A DNA stretch of 64,000 bases, from assembly GCA_944474755.1 (NCBI GenBank), contig OX104122.1, forward strand, positions 16,192,641 to 16,256,640, given 5' to 3'. The position numbers were made by a program, and so were the translations under genes. Each line of letters opens with the position of its first letter. Positions within the stretch are counted from its first letter, which is position 1. Below the pieces are notes generated by a model that saw nothing but the letters and a program-made list of their open reading frames with translations, made no database searches and was not told where the DNA came from. This document shows, in pieces, positions 46,641 to 57,835 of this stretch. Source of the DNA: Limnoperna fortunei. Its lineage: Eukaryota > Mollusca > Bivalvia > Mytilida > Modiolidae.

Positions 46641-47788
46641 TTCCTTGGACTAGAAGTTCAACCAGATTGTCATTGGGAATGTTATGGCACTGCCTCCATG
46701 AAGGTTTGTGCAACAAATCCATTTACATTCAGAATGGCAATAAAAGTGAAATACAGTATGCTATGAAACCAAACAACCATAACTTTTATTTTGTGCGATT
46801 ACCAAGGCGGAACATTTGAAATTTAGCATTGCATAATATTCTGTCCACATCTCCCATTTTACAGGCATCATATGTATCACTCAGCAGACATGCACATTTC
46901 ATTAACTATGCTATGTACAAGGCAATTTTATATTGGATTTTGAGCTAAATGGTTCATCAATGTCTAGATCCTCCAATGATCCTTCCTGAGTTGTCTTTTT
47001 AATTCACCAGTTGTCTTTTATTTTTTGGTGCAAACTTCACAAATATATTTGTTTTCCAGATTGTCAAACATTATTCTTTTTTTATATGTTTGGTCATCAA
47101 GGGCTGATGTTCTTTATGAAATCTTGGATACCTCTGTAAAAAAAAAGAATGCATTTCTAAGTACACAATACTTCAGCTCAGGAGGATGGTATTTTCCTTT
47201 ACATTTGACGACACGACAATTTTCACTCTACTTCAATCCCTTTTGGTGTGAATGAAGTGCACTTATTTTAACTGCCTTTGCCTTTTCGATGGTAATTTGT
47301 AGTAGACACTGCATGCAAACTACCTGGTACCAGTGGAGAGACAAGCTAGTTTTGTCCACATCCAGAATTTAATCAATAATACATCAAGTTCAGTCGACTG
47401 TTGTGATGTTGATAACACTAGTACCCAACCCCCCCTTTTTCTGATATATTTATCAAATGTTAAATGCCTAAAGGAATGTATCCATATGACCAATGATGTT
47501 TTTTTAAATATAAAATATTATTACCTTAACTTTATCTGGCAAAAACTAATTCACACAAATTCTTTTCCTTTTCAATACATTTTTAGAATCCATAGCAGAT
47601 ATGTAGTTACTGACGCTATTTGCCTTTCTTGGAGTTATAGTTGTTGATATCTTCGTTTTTCTAGCTGTTGGCGAGTGCAATATTTTGTGCTTTGCAGTTC
47701 TCGTCGGGGCTAATTGCTGCGTCTGGTTGACATTTTCATCGGACATTTCAGTAGGCGCCACAGAGAAACGCTGGCGGAGCGTACACAT
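46640..47788 (-). pseudogene. Decayed opposing gene inside the helicase unit (possible transposase remnant)
   Basis: On the minus strand, from the right TIR inward, a first open stretch (47788-47546) contains MSDENVNQTQQLAPTRTAKH and continues basic and Ser/Thr-rich. Further in, broken frames read CRVVKCKGKYHPPELKYCVL (about 47215-47150), GDVDRILCNAKFQMFRLG (about 46850-46800) and HNIPNDNLVELLVQ (about 46685-46640). The mix of conserved-looking Cys/His segments with stops suggests an old protein gene running towards the helicase gene. I do not recognise the family with confidence. A transposase is an inference from its place inside the TIRs. Confidence 0.4.
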
Positions 47789-48731
47789 TGTTGACTTATG
47801 AATTTTTATCTAAGCAAACTTATCAGTTCATATTTCTCCTTTTTAGTATGCTTCTGCGATGTATCATATTCGATCTTCGAAAGCATGGACAGTATGTTAC
47901 AAAAACCGCAAACAAGTACGTCATAGAAATCCCATCAACACGGGTGCGGTATGTAAGCCAGAATTTCACATAACTTATTAAAAACACAGAAGGTGTTGAC
48001 AAAAATAGTACGACTGTCCTTCTTAGGTAGAATTTTTTGATGTATCATTGTACCATTATACACAGTCGATCGTCGCCATGATTTGTTTACTTTCTTAAAC
48101 GTACACGTGTTTTTTGTTAAACACACTCTGATTGGTGCAGTTGTTGGTTCCTGCATCCAATCAAAACCGTTCCTGTGTGACACCGAAATACCGTCTAGAT
48201 CTGCCAAGGGTGAAGATAAGAGTATCGGATCGTAACCCTTGGCTAGCGAAGATGACAAATAACAAGCATATTTCAAATTAAAAAAATAAAAATCTGTTAT
48301 AAATATTGTTTGTTATAGCAGTGATCTTGTGGACAATGTGAATGATTCAATTTGTTGTGGTAGTTAGTTTTCTCGGGTACATTTCATTTAGTGAATATGT
48401 TAATTACCTTGGTTACAAGTTATTTAATCTGTTTACGGAAAAAAATCTGTCAAAAAGTAATGAAAACAAATACATGATACATATCTAAATCACGCAAATT
48501 CCACAAATCAGTACACTTATAATTCCACACATCAGTACACTTATAATTCTTTATTATAACTTCGTGTGGCAGGGTATAAACAATAATTCATATAGTGTAC
48601 CCAATGAACTATAAAAACAAAATGTAACAAAATGAATTTTGAAATAGAATAATCTTACTAATTACCACATTTAAAATTAATTTGAACTATTCATCTAAAA
48701 CCTTGTTATTTCCAATAATGTACTATTCTCA

Positions 48732-48958
48732 TCAAACCACAGAATGTTCCGCTCCAGACCGCATTAACTTGACCCATTTTAATCTGTCATTTCTAAGTGT
48801 GAACCTAGACCAAATGAACAGTTGAACTGCTGCACATATTATTGGCACATATACAAGCATACTGAAGAAGCCATATTTTTGTTCTTCTAGTAATATCTGG
48901 TTTGAACTGGTTCTATCTGTGTGACTAGTAATACTACCAGACTGAAAAATGTCCTTGC
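48732..48958 (-). CDS. MFSD13A: MFSD13A-like last coding exon
   Basis: [20 protein letters not shown] to [10 protein letters not shown] and TGA at 48732. Acceptor TTATTACAG on the minus strand. Contains the final transmembrane segment and a basic cytosolic-looking tail. Confidence 0.9.
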
Positions 48959-51900
48959 CTGTAATAAAAAATAGCTAACTTGATTGGTAATTAAAATTTT
49001 TGAACTGCAACAAGTTGTGTAAATTCTACTAGTCCAGCATATCAAGGACATTATTCAGAATCCAGACTATGACCTCTTTTAATACTTAGTTACTCATAAC
49101 AAAACTATTTTTAGCATGGATCAAGGTTCCCACACACATTTTGGATCAAAGTTCCCACACACATTTTAGTTTCAATTTCAAAAACTTTTTTTCATATATT
49201 TGATTTGTGTAAATATGCTTTATGTAGTGGTTCTTTGAAAACAGCTGATAGAAACATGATGTTGCATAATTACTTAGAAAAATAATGAAGTTGCACAGCT
49301 ATTTATTCATTTCTTTATAATAATTTAGAATTCCACTGAGGCAAATTTTAACCAGACAGTCTGAATTCACATCTATTTCAAGTCAACAAACCTTCAAATC
49401 GGTTCATTTATGAAAAAAAACCTTAATATTGACCCTTGTATTACATTACCAAAGAAATAAATTTTGTGCAAATCAATTTCATGCCTTAAAGGTTAGATAA
49501 TTCCACATGATTCTAAACTATACCCTTCTGTAATCACATACCAGTTTGTAATGCCAGCAGCCATGTGCCAATAAGAGGAGCAAATGTCTGTCCTGGTTTA
49601 GATACAAGAGCTGCAGTGCCAAACATCAAAGCAGATACAGCTTTTTTTCGTTTATGTATGACGAAGTCCTCGTCAACAAGATCACTTATAACCAGGTTTA
49701 ACAGTTTACATGTGCCTTCAGTGAACACTCTATTGCTGTCAGAAATAAGAAAATATAACACATATCAACTGCTGTCAGAAATAAGAAAATATAACACATA
49801 TCAACTGGGCACTTCCATGTACTAAAATGACTGCATTTAATCAAGACTAAATATAACAATATGTGAAACAGTGGCCACACACTTACATGTATATACTGGT
49901 CCCTCAAAACTATTCCTTATTCAAAAATATTTTATCACAAGTTGTAATGGTGAACCACAAATGTGAAAATTTTCTACATTAAGGGGATGTAACTGAGTTA
50001 TGACAAAAGTAAAACCTACCAAATTTTAACTTTATCTGTGTTTAGTGGCCTATATTTTTTTGTTGTTTATTGTTTGTTTATTTGTTTGTGGTGTAACACC
50101 ACTTTCACCAATTTTCAGCATTACATGTATCATGGCTTCCAGCTTTATTGGGATAGGAAGCCGGAGTATCCATTGACAACAATGTTAAGGCTGGAACTGA
50201 CAATGTCAGTGCCAACAAGCCATGTAATGAATAGAAGATGACTATCTTTACAATTGGGCCCCAATGTTTTGTTCAAGTTTATGTGTTTATATCAACTGTA
50301 TATTAACATGATTAACTCAATATACAGAATAAATGCACATCCAAATATCAGCTGCTTACCTGGCTACAAATAGACAAAGTAACCAGACATGACTGGGTCC
50401 AGACAGAAACATGACTACGCTTAGTAACAGTTTTATCAGGAACAGTAAATTGATCACATTATAAACTCCATATGTTCTACATAGTGATAGGAAGTAAAGG
50501 TTGTTGATATGTGGTGCAAGGAATGAAATACCTATAAAATAAAAGCATGACTATGGTTACTATGGTTACCAGTAATGATATACCATGACTATGGTTACCA
50601 GAAATGAAATACCATTAAAATAAAAGCATGACTATGGTTACTATGGTTACCAGTAATGATATACCATGACTATGGTTACCAGAAATGAAATACCTATAAA
50701 ATAAAAGCATGACTATCATTACTATGGTTACCAGAAATGAAATACCTATAAAATAAAAGCATGAAATACCTATAAAATAAAAGCATGACTATCATTACTA
50801 TGGTTACCAGAAATGAAATACCTATAAAATAAAAGCATGAAATACCTATAAAATAAAAGCATGACTATCATTACTATGGTTACCAGAAATGAAATACCTA
50901 TAAAATAAAAGCATGAAATACCTATAAAATAAAAGCATGACTATCATTACTATGGTTACCAGAAATGATATACCTATGAAATAAAAGCATGACTATCATT
51001 ACTATGGTTACCAGAAATGAAATACCTATAAAATAAAAGCACGACTATGGTTACTGTGGTTACCAGAAATGAAATACCTATAAAATAAAAGCATGAAATA
51101 CCTATAAAATAAAAGCATGACTATCATTACTATGGTTACCAGAAATGAAATACCTATAAAATAAAAGCATGAAATACCTATAAAATAAAAGCATGACTAT
51201 CATTACTATGGTTACCAGAAATGAAATACCTATAAAATAAAAGCATGAAATACCTATAAAATAAAAGCATGACTATCATTACTATGGTTACCAGAAATGA
51301 AATACCTATAAAATAAAAGCATGAAATACCTTTAAAATAAAAGCATGACTATCATTACTATGGTTACCAGAAATGAAATACCTATAAAATAAAAGCATGA
51401 AATGCCTATAAAATAAAAGCATGACTATCATTACTATGGTTACCAGAAATGATATACCTATGAAATAAAAGCATGACTATCATTACTATGGTTACCAGAA
51501 ATGAAATACCTATAAAATAAAAGCACGACTATGGTTACTGTGGTTACCAGAAATGATATACCTATAAAATAAAAGCATGACTATCATTACTATGGTTACC
51601 AGAAATGAAATACCTATAAAATAAAAGCATGACTATCATTACTATGGTTACCAGAAATGAAATACCTATAAAATAAAAGCACGACTATGGTTACTGTGGT
51701 TACCAGAAATGATATACCTATAAAATAAAAGCATGACTATCATTACTATGGTTACCAGAAATGAAATACCTATAAAATAAAAGCACGACTATGGTTACTG
51801 TGGTTACCAGAAATGATATACCTATAAAATAAAAGCATGACTATCATTACTATGGTTACCAGAAATGAAATACCTATAAAATAAAAGCACGACTATGGTT

Positions 51901-54900
51901 ACTGTGGTTACCAGAAATGATATACCTATAAAATAAAAGCATGACTATCATTACTATGGTTACCAGAAATGAAATACCTATAAAATAAAAGCATGACTAT
52001 CATTACTATGGTTACCAGAAATGAAATACCTATAAAATAAAAGCACGACTATGGTTACTGTGGTTACCAGAAATGATATACCTATAAAATAAAAGCATGA
52101 CTATCATTACTATGGTTACCAGAAATGAAATACCTATAAAATAAAAGCACGACTATGGTTACTGTGGTTACCAGAAATGAAATACCAACAAAATAAAAGC
52201 ATGACTATCATTACTATGTTTACCAGAAATGAAATACCTATGAAATAAAAGCATGACTATCATTACTATCGTTACCAGAAATGAAATACCTATAAAACTA
52301 GACAAAGTCGATCTAGCGATTGCTGATACCCCCGCTTTTGTGAAAATTTCTAACGTTTTTCGTGGATTGTGACCTTGAAATTGGATGGATTTCCCCCAAA
52401 ATCAAAAGGCTTTTTACCAACCTGATATATAACAATATCCCAAAGTTTCATTTAAATCGGATGCAAACTTTTTGAGTTATTGTCCGGAAACAACTTTTAT
52501 GTTAAAATTTCTAACGTTTTTCGTGGACTGTGACCTTGAAATTTGACAGATTTCCCCAAAATCGACAGGTTTCTTACCAACCTGATATATGACAATATCC
52601 CAAAGTTTAATTCAAATCGGATGTAAACTTTTTGAGTTATTGTCTGGAAACAACTTTTTTGTTAAAATTTCTAACGTTTTTCGTGGACTGTGACCTTGAA
52701 ATTTGACGGATTTCCTCCAAAATCGATAGGCTTCTTACCAACCTGATATATAACAATATCCCAAAGTTTCATTCAAATCAGATGTAAACTTTTTGAATTA
52801 TCATCCGGAAACCAAATGTGGACGGACGAACGGACGGACGGACTGACGGACAGACGGACATGAGGACCACTATATACCCCCGACTCTGTCGAGCAGGGGT
52901 ATAATAAAAAGCATGACTATGGTTACTGTGGTTACCAGTAAATAAAATACCTATAAAATAAAAGCATGACTATAGTTACTATGGTTACCAGTAATGAAAT
53001 ACCTATAAAATACTAGACAAAGTCGATCTAGCGATCGCTGATACCCCCGCTTTTGTGAAAATTTCTAACGTTTTTCGTGGACTGCGACCTTGAAATTTGA
53101 TGGATTTCCCCCAAAATCAAAAGGCTTTTTACCAACCTGATATATAACAATATCCCAAAGTTTCATTCAAATCGGATGCAAACTTTTTGAGTTATTGTCC
53201 GGAAACAACTTTTATGTTAAAATTTCTAACGTTTTTCGTGGACTGTGACCTTGAAATTTGACGGATTTCCCCCAAAATCGATAGGCTTCTTACCAACCTG
53301 ATATATGACAATATCCCAAAGTTTCATTCAAATCGGATGTAAACTTTTTGAGTTATTGTCCGGAAACAACTTTTTTGTTAAAATTTCTAACGTTTTACGT
53401 GGACTGTGACCTTGAAATTTGACGGATTTCCCCCAAAATCGATAGGCTTCTTACCAACCTGATATATAACAATATCCCAAAGTTTCATTCAAATCGGATG
53501 CAAACTTTTTGAGTTATTGTCCGGAAACAACTTTTATGTTAAAATTTCTAACCTTTTTCGTGGACTGTGACCTTGAAATTTGACGGATTTCCCCCAAAAT
53601 CGATAGGCTTCTTACCAACCTGATATGTGACAATATCCCAAAGTTTCATTCAAATCGGATGTAAACTTTTTGAGTTATTGTCCGGAAACAACTTTTTTGT
53701 TAAAATTTCTAACGTTTTTCGTGGACTGTGACCTTGAAATTTGACGGATTTCCCCCAAAATCAATAGGCTTCTTACCAACCTGATATATAACAATATCCC
53801 AAAGTTTCATTCAAATCGGATGTAAACTTTTTGAATTATCATCCGGAAACCAAATGTGGACGGACGAACGGACGGACGGACGGACGGACGGACAGACGGA
53901 CGGACGGACGGACGGACGGACGGACATGAGGACCACTATATACCCCCGACTCTGTCGAGCGGGGGTATAAAAAGCATGACTATGGTTACTGTGGTTACCA
54001 GAAATGAAATACCAACAAAATAAAAGCATGACTATCATTACTATCGTTACCAGAAATGATATACCTATGAAATAAAAGCATGACTATCATTACTATGGTT
54101 ACCAGGAATGAAATACCTATAAAATAAAAAGCATGACTATGGTTACTGTGGTTACCAGTAAATAAAATACCTATAAAATAAAAGCATGACTATAGTTACT
54201 ATGGTTACCAGTAATGAAATACCAATAAAATAAAAGCATGACTATCATTACTATCAGTACCAGAAATGATATACCTATAAAATAAAAGCATGACTATCAT
54301 TACTATGGTTACCAGGAATGAAATACCTATAAAATAAAAGCATGACTATCGTTACTATAGTTACTCTGCTTTATGTTCAATTTATTTGTTTACAATGTAA
54401 GTGATCATTTCTTGGATATATACAAAGACAACAATTTAAATGTTCCAAAAATCTGAATGAGCCACAAATCTGAGCTGAGGAGAACTTTATGACAAAATCC
54501 TCAAATGCGAGATGTTTTCTGAATCAGGACCCTGGTATGGCGACATACTAGTATCTAGCTGAGATGTGCTTAAACAGGACCCTGGTATGGTGGTATATCT
54601 AGCTGAGATGTGCTTAAACAGGACCCTGGTATGGTGGTATATCTAGCTGAGATGTGCTTAAACAGGACCCTGGTATGGTGGTATATCTAGCTGAGATGTG
54701 CTTAAACAGGACCCTGGTATGGTGGTATATCTAGCTGAGATGTGCTTAAACAGGACCCTGGTATGGTGGCATATCTAGCTGAGATGTGCTTAAACAGGAC
54801 CCTGGTATGGTGGTATATCTAGCTGAGATGTGCTTAAACAGGACCCTGGTATGGTGGCATATCTAGCTGAGATGTGCTTAAACAGGACCCTGGTATGGTG

Positions 54901-57190
54901 GTATATCTAGCTGAGATGTGCTTAAACAGGACCCTGGTATGGTGGCATATCTAGCTGAGATGTGCTTAAACTGTAAAAATAGTTTTAATAATTACTCTAT
55001 ATCGACATCGACACTAGACCTAGGACGATCCTGAGACACTAGACCTAGGACCATCCTGACATCGACACTAGACCTAGGACGATCCTGAGACACTAGACCT
55101 AGGACCATCCTGACTCGACACTAGACGTAGGACGATCCTGAGACACTAGACCTAGGACCATCCTGACATCGACACTAGACCTAGGACAATCCTGAGACAC
55201 TAGACCTAGGACCATCCTGACATCGACACTAGACCTAGGACCATCCTGAGACACTAGACCTAGGACCATCCTGACATCGACACTAGACCTAGGACGATCC
55301 TGAGACACTAGACCTAGGACCATCCTGACATCGACACTAGACCTAGGACCATCATGAGACACTAGATCTAGGACCATCCTGAGACACTAGACCTAGGACC
55401 ATCCTGACATCGACACTAGACCTAGGACCATCCTGAGACACTAGACCTAGGACCATCCTGACATCGACACTAGACCTAGGATGATCCTGAGACACTAGAC
55501 CTAGGACCATCCTGACATCGACACTAGACCTAAGATGATCCTGAGACACTAGACCTAGGACCATCCTGACATCGACACTAGACCTAGGACGATCCCGACA
55601 TCGACACTAGACCTAGGATGATCCAGACATCGACACTAGACCTAGGACCATCCTGAGACACTAGACCTAGGACCATCCTGAGACACTAGACCTAGGACCA
55701 TCCTGACATCGACACTAGACCTAGGATGATCCCGACATCGACACTAAACCTAGGACGATCCCGACATCAACACTAGACCTAGGACGATCCCGACATCGAC
55801 ACTAGACCTAGGACGATCCTGACATCGACACTAGACCTAGGACCATCCTGAGACACTAGACCTAGGACCATCCTGAGACACTAGACCTAGGACCATCCTG
55901 AGACCCTAGACCTAGGACCATCCTGAGACACTAGACCTAGGACCATCCTGAGACACTAGACCTAGGACCATTCTGAGACACTAGACCTAGGACCATCCTG
56001 ACACACTAGACCTAGGACCATCCTGAGACACTAGACCTAGGACCATCCTGAGACACTAGACCTAGGACCATCTGAGACACTAGACCTAGGACCATCCTGA
56101 GACACTAGACCTAGGACCATCCTGAGAAACTAGACCTAGGATCATCCTGAGACACTAGACCTAGGACCATCCTGAGACATTAGACCTAGGACCATCCTGA
56201 CATCGACATCAATTGACCCAATATTTTACAATCTACAAAGTAAGATATACCTTCCTGACTAATCTGATTATTCACATACACCTATATAAATTATTTTGAA
56301 ATCACAATATAAAAAAAATAAGTACTTGAGAAGTTTTAAAGATAAATGTCTATTGTTATTCTGGGTGCAGAATTAGAATGAATAATTGTACCCTTGCCTT
56401 TTTTTTTGGCAAGACTAAAATTTCTTGCAATAAGGCAGAACTAGAGTGATCACTCCCAATACTTTAATGTCAGAAAGCCGTAGCATATATAATCAGCCAT
56501 GTACAATTTTGATATGCGACAGTGTCACAATTTTTTTGTTACTTCCATGTTTTACAATGTAGATCGCTCATCATGCTCATTGTTGATATGTGATGATAAT
56601 TATTTTTAATTACCCGCTGCATGTCATGTCATAATTGACATTAGTGTCTCAGTTTACTGTTTAGTAATGTTTACCAACTGAACAACATTGAGAATGGTAT
56701 GGTATAGAGTAAAATATGTTCTATATATGGTCTTTCTTACTATGGCAGCAACAAACAGCAATTTGAAAGATGAAAAAGAAATTACTTTAATGTACAGGTC
56801 ATTACTGGATATTTGGCAATTTGTGCAGCTTTAGTAACTTCAAATAGATGAATATCATGTTAAAATTTTGTATTTAAAGTTAGCATTTTTATTTGCTACA
56901 TTGCAACTAAATTTTCCCTTTAATCAGACAAATCACAAAACTGAAATCAGATTATTACAGCAGTAAAATTCTGCCCAATGCAGAAGTTAACATGTAACTT
57001 AATGTTAGCACAGTTATTTAATGCAGAAGGAATTCAGACTGCAAATATCTACCATTTGAGTGGCCACCAGAGGCCTCTTTTTTATGTGTATATTACCTAT
57101 CAGAAATGCACCGAGTCTATTGCTGTAATCACCCAGAAGGTTCTCCAGAAACAGTGGGAAAAAGTTGCTGTTAAAATGACAATGGAACAC
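48732..57190 (-). CDS. MFSD13A: MFSD13A/TMEM180-like multi-pass membrane protein, 3' part
   Basis: Coding join on the minus strand: 57190-57097, 50531-50360, 49735-49542, 48958-48732, with phases that fit at all three introns (94, 172, 194 and 227 nt; 228 residues plus stop). The order [73 protein letters not shown], then a last hydrophobic segment and [12 protein letters not shown] matches vertebrate TMEM180 closely, including exon order. It is a major-facilitator-type transmembrane protein with unknown substrate. Hydrophobic helices are seen in each exon (for example [15 protein letters not shown] and [18 protein letters not shown]). The amino-terminal half is not in the window and must lie beyond 57190, past or within the satellite that fills the right end. 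Confidence 0.9.
49119..49170. repeat. 25-bp tandem duplication
   Basis: GGATCAAGGTTCCCACACAC plus ATTTT occurs twice with one mismatch, in the last MFSD13A-like intron. Confidence 0.85.
49542..49735 (-). CDS. MFSD13A: MFSD13A-like exon with [13 protein letters not shown]
   Basis: From the split Ser through [18 protein letters not shown] to WLLALQTG. Acceptor TTTCTGACAG, donor ACTG|GTATGT. The acceptor lies in a two-copy tandem duplication. Confidence 0.92.
49734..49805 (-). repeat. 36-bp two-copy duplication spanning the acceptor
   Basis: Two perfect 36-bp copies. Each holds, on the minus strand, GTTATATTTTCTTATTTC TGACAG|CA, that is, the pyrimidine tract, AG and the first two exon bases. 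The distal AG (exon start 49771) would add 36 nt and place TGA in frame at once (AGC AGT TGA). Confidence 0.95.
50075..50175 (-). mobile_element. SINE 3' fragment, minus strand
   Basis: TTTGTTTGTGGTGTAACACC, ACTTTCACCAATTTTCAGC and AGGAAGCCGGAGTATCC are the inverse of the SINE 3' half; the tRNA-like head is missing. Confidence 0.7.
50360..50531 (-). CDS. MFSD13A: MFSD13A-like exon with NNLYFLSLC
   Basis: [20 protein letters not shown] to [11 protein letters not shown] and a split Ser. Acceptor TTTTATAG|GT, donor CCAG|GTAAGC. The first ~11 exon bases and the acceptor form part of the unit of the adjoining minisatellite. Confidence 0.92.
52297..52903 (+). mobile_element. Pearl-like Helitron-type non-autonomous element, copy 1
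   Basis: Begins ACTAGACAAAGTCGATCTAG, includes GATACCCCCGCT, then three ~160-bp core units (TTTCTAACGTTTTTCGTGGA, CAATATCCCAAAGTTT), then a GGAC/GGACGAAC-type microsatellite (about 52831-52858) and a terminal hairpin TATACCCCCGAC...GAGCAGGGGTATA. The flanks join to give a normal minisatellite unit with no duplicated or lost base. Pearl elements of bivalves are known to have ~160-bp cores and an ACGG/ACGA microsatellite. Confidence 0.9.
53012..53969 (+). mobile_element. Pearl-like Helitron-type non-autonomous element, copy 2
   Basis: Same ends and orientation as copy 1 but with five core units and a longer GGAC microsatellite. The palindrome AGCGATCGCT near the left end is intact. GATACCCCCGCT at the left and AGCGGGGGTATA at the right form an almost perfect inverted pair. 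The flanks rejoin as CCTATAAAAT|AAAAGCATG, an ordinary array unit. Confidence 0.92.
54528..54971. repeat. 44-bp minisatellite
   Basis: About 10 copies of AGGACCCTGGTATGGTGGTA plus TATCTAGCTGAGATGTGCTTAAAC-type sequence, highly uniform. In the same MFSD13A-like intron. Confidence 0.95.
54990..56214. repeat. 25/29-bp minisatellite with CCTAGG in each unit
   Basis: More than 40 units of GACACTAGACCTAGGACCAT CCTGA, in a 25-bp form and a 29-bp form with ATC inserted (ACATCGACACTAG). The left half alternates the two forms as a 54-bp dimer; the right half (about 55850-56200) is almost only the 25-bp form. Open frames here are repeat shadows. Confidence 0.95.
56215..57096. other. MFSD13A-like intron, nothing recognised
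   Basis: AT-rich intron sequence between the 25/29-bp array and the next exon. Confidence 0.45.
57097..57190 (-). CDS. MFSD13A: MFSD13A-like exon with [11 protein letters not shown]
   Basis: [20 protein letters not shown] then [11 protein letters not shown] and a split Gly. Acceptor TTATTTGCAG, donor ATAG|GTAATA. Most 5' exon of the gene in the window. A 101-aa plus-strand frame at 56978-57283 is its antisense shadow. Confidence 0.92.
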
Positions 57191-57835
57191 CTGCAAATAA
57201 ACACATCAACAACATTTAAAACAAGGGCTGCATATCAAAAATGTCTTGAATCTCAATCAGGATTCAGTTTGGACATTTTTTGATGTACTAGTACAAAGTG
57301 CAAAATCTCCACTTTTTCTTGAAACACCAGTAATTCCTATGTCTACAACAGCTGTGTTGTGGCTACTGTACCTTGTGTTTGTACATTGTTGGTATTGGCT
57401 TATATAGAACTTAAGCCAGTGGAGATGAGAGGTTCAAATTAATTACCGGTACATTTATATACCCTACATGTAGCAAATCAATTACATGTAAGCATAAAAT
57501 ATATTGTGTCTGTGTTAATAAATGCACTGACTTCAGGGATAATTGCAGTGTGAGTCTGGACTCATCACATTTGAGTGCATAGTTAGTCCGAAAACATTTT
57601 CAAGGATCCCTTGCAGACTTTGCATTAAGAGTCCAGCTACATTTGTAATGTGCTTGCATATACATGTAACTGTTTTGTTTCAAGAGCAAGCCACACGAAA
57701 AGATACAATTATGGCTTACGATTTATGACTTGTCATTCATTCTAATGAGAGGTAATAGTAGTGGTTGAGTTGTCCGTGTCCTTACACTCAGTTGAACTGA
57801 GCTGGTATAGACAGACTATAGTCTTAACTGGCTCA
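57191..57835. other. MFSD13A-like intron, nothing recognised
   Basis: No further exon of the gene could be recognised on the minus strand here. Confidence 0.4.

Larger units (their letters stand above)
41356..48263. mobile_element. 6.9-kb TIR-bounded unit carrying a RecQ-like helicase (probable DNA transposon)
   Basis: Terminal inverted repeats of about 61 bp lie at 41365-41426 and 48194-48254: both start CATCTTCGCTAGCCAAG, share GTTACGATC and end TCTTCACCCTTGGCAGATCTAGA-type sequence, with a short diverged middle. A perfect 9-bp direct repeat ACAAATAAC abuts both ends (41356-41364 and 48255-48263), as expected of a target site duplication. Inside are a decayed RecQ-like helicase gene on the plus strand, a decayed gene on the minus strand starting near the right TIR, a Tc1-like MITE and SINE fragments. 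Helicase-bearing Academ-type transposons are known; a 9-bp duplication is also seen in Mutator-like elements, so the superfamily is open. Confidence 0.8.
50521..54365 (-). repeat. ~52-bp minisatellite carrying copies of a splice acceptor
   Basis: Several dozen units of ~52 bp (core GACTATCATTACTATGGTTA, CCAGAAATGAAATACC, TATAAAATAAAAGCAT), with a common 26-bp half-unit insertion. On the minus strand every unit contains TGCTTTTATTTTATAG|GTATTTCAT, a copy of the real acceptor and the first exon bases at 50531/50532. The units near 54105 and 54315 are closest to the true exon edge (CAGGAATGAAATACC). The array is split by two pearl-like elements. Confidence 0.95.

Noticed and set aside
53811..54038. 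Minus-strand frame rich in [10 protein letters not shown]
   Set aside because: It is a translation of the GGAC microsatellite in the pearl-like element.
55099..55564. Minus-strand frames with repeated [18 protein letters not shown]
   Set aside because: They come from the dimeric 25/29-bp array and have no start, splice or family support.
56978..57283. 101-aa plus-strand open frame
   Set aside because: It is antisense to the MFSD13A-like exon at 57097-57190, which has conserved protein content and proper splice sites.
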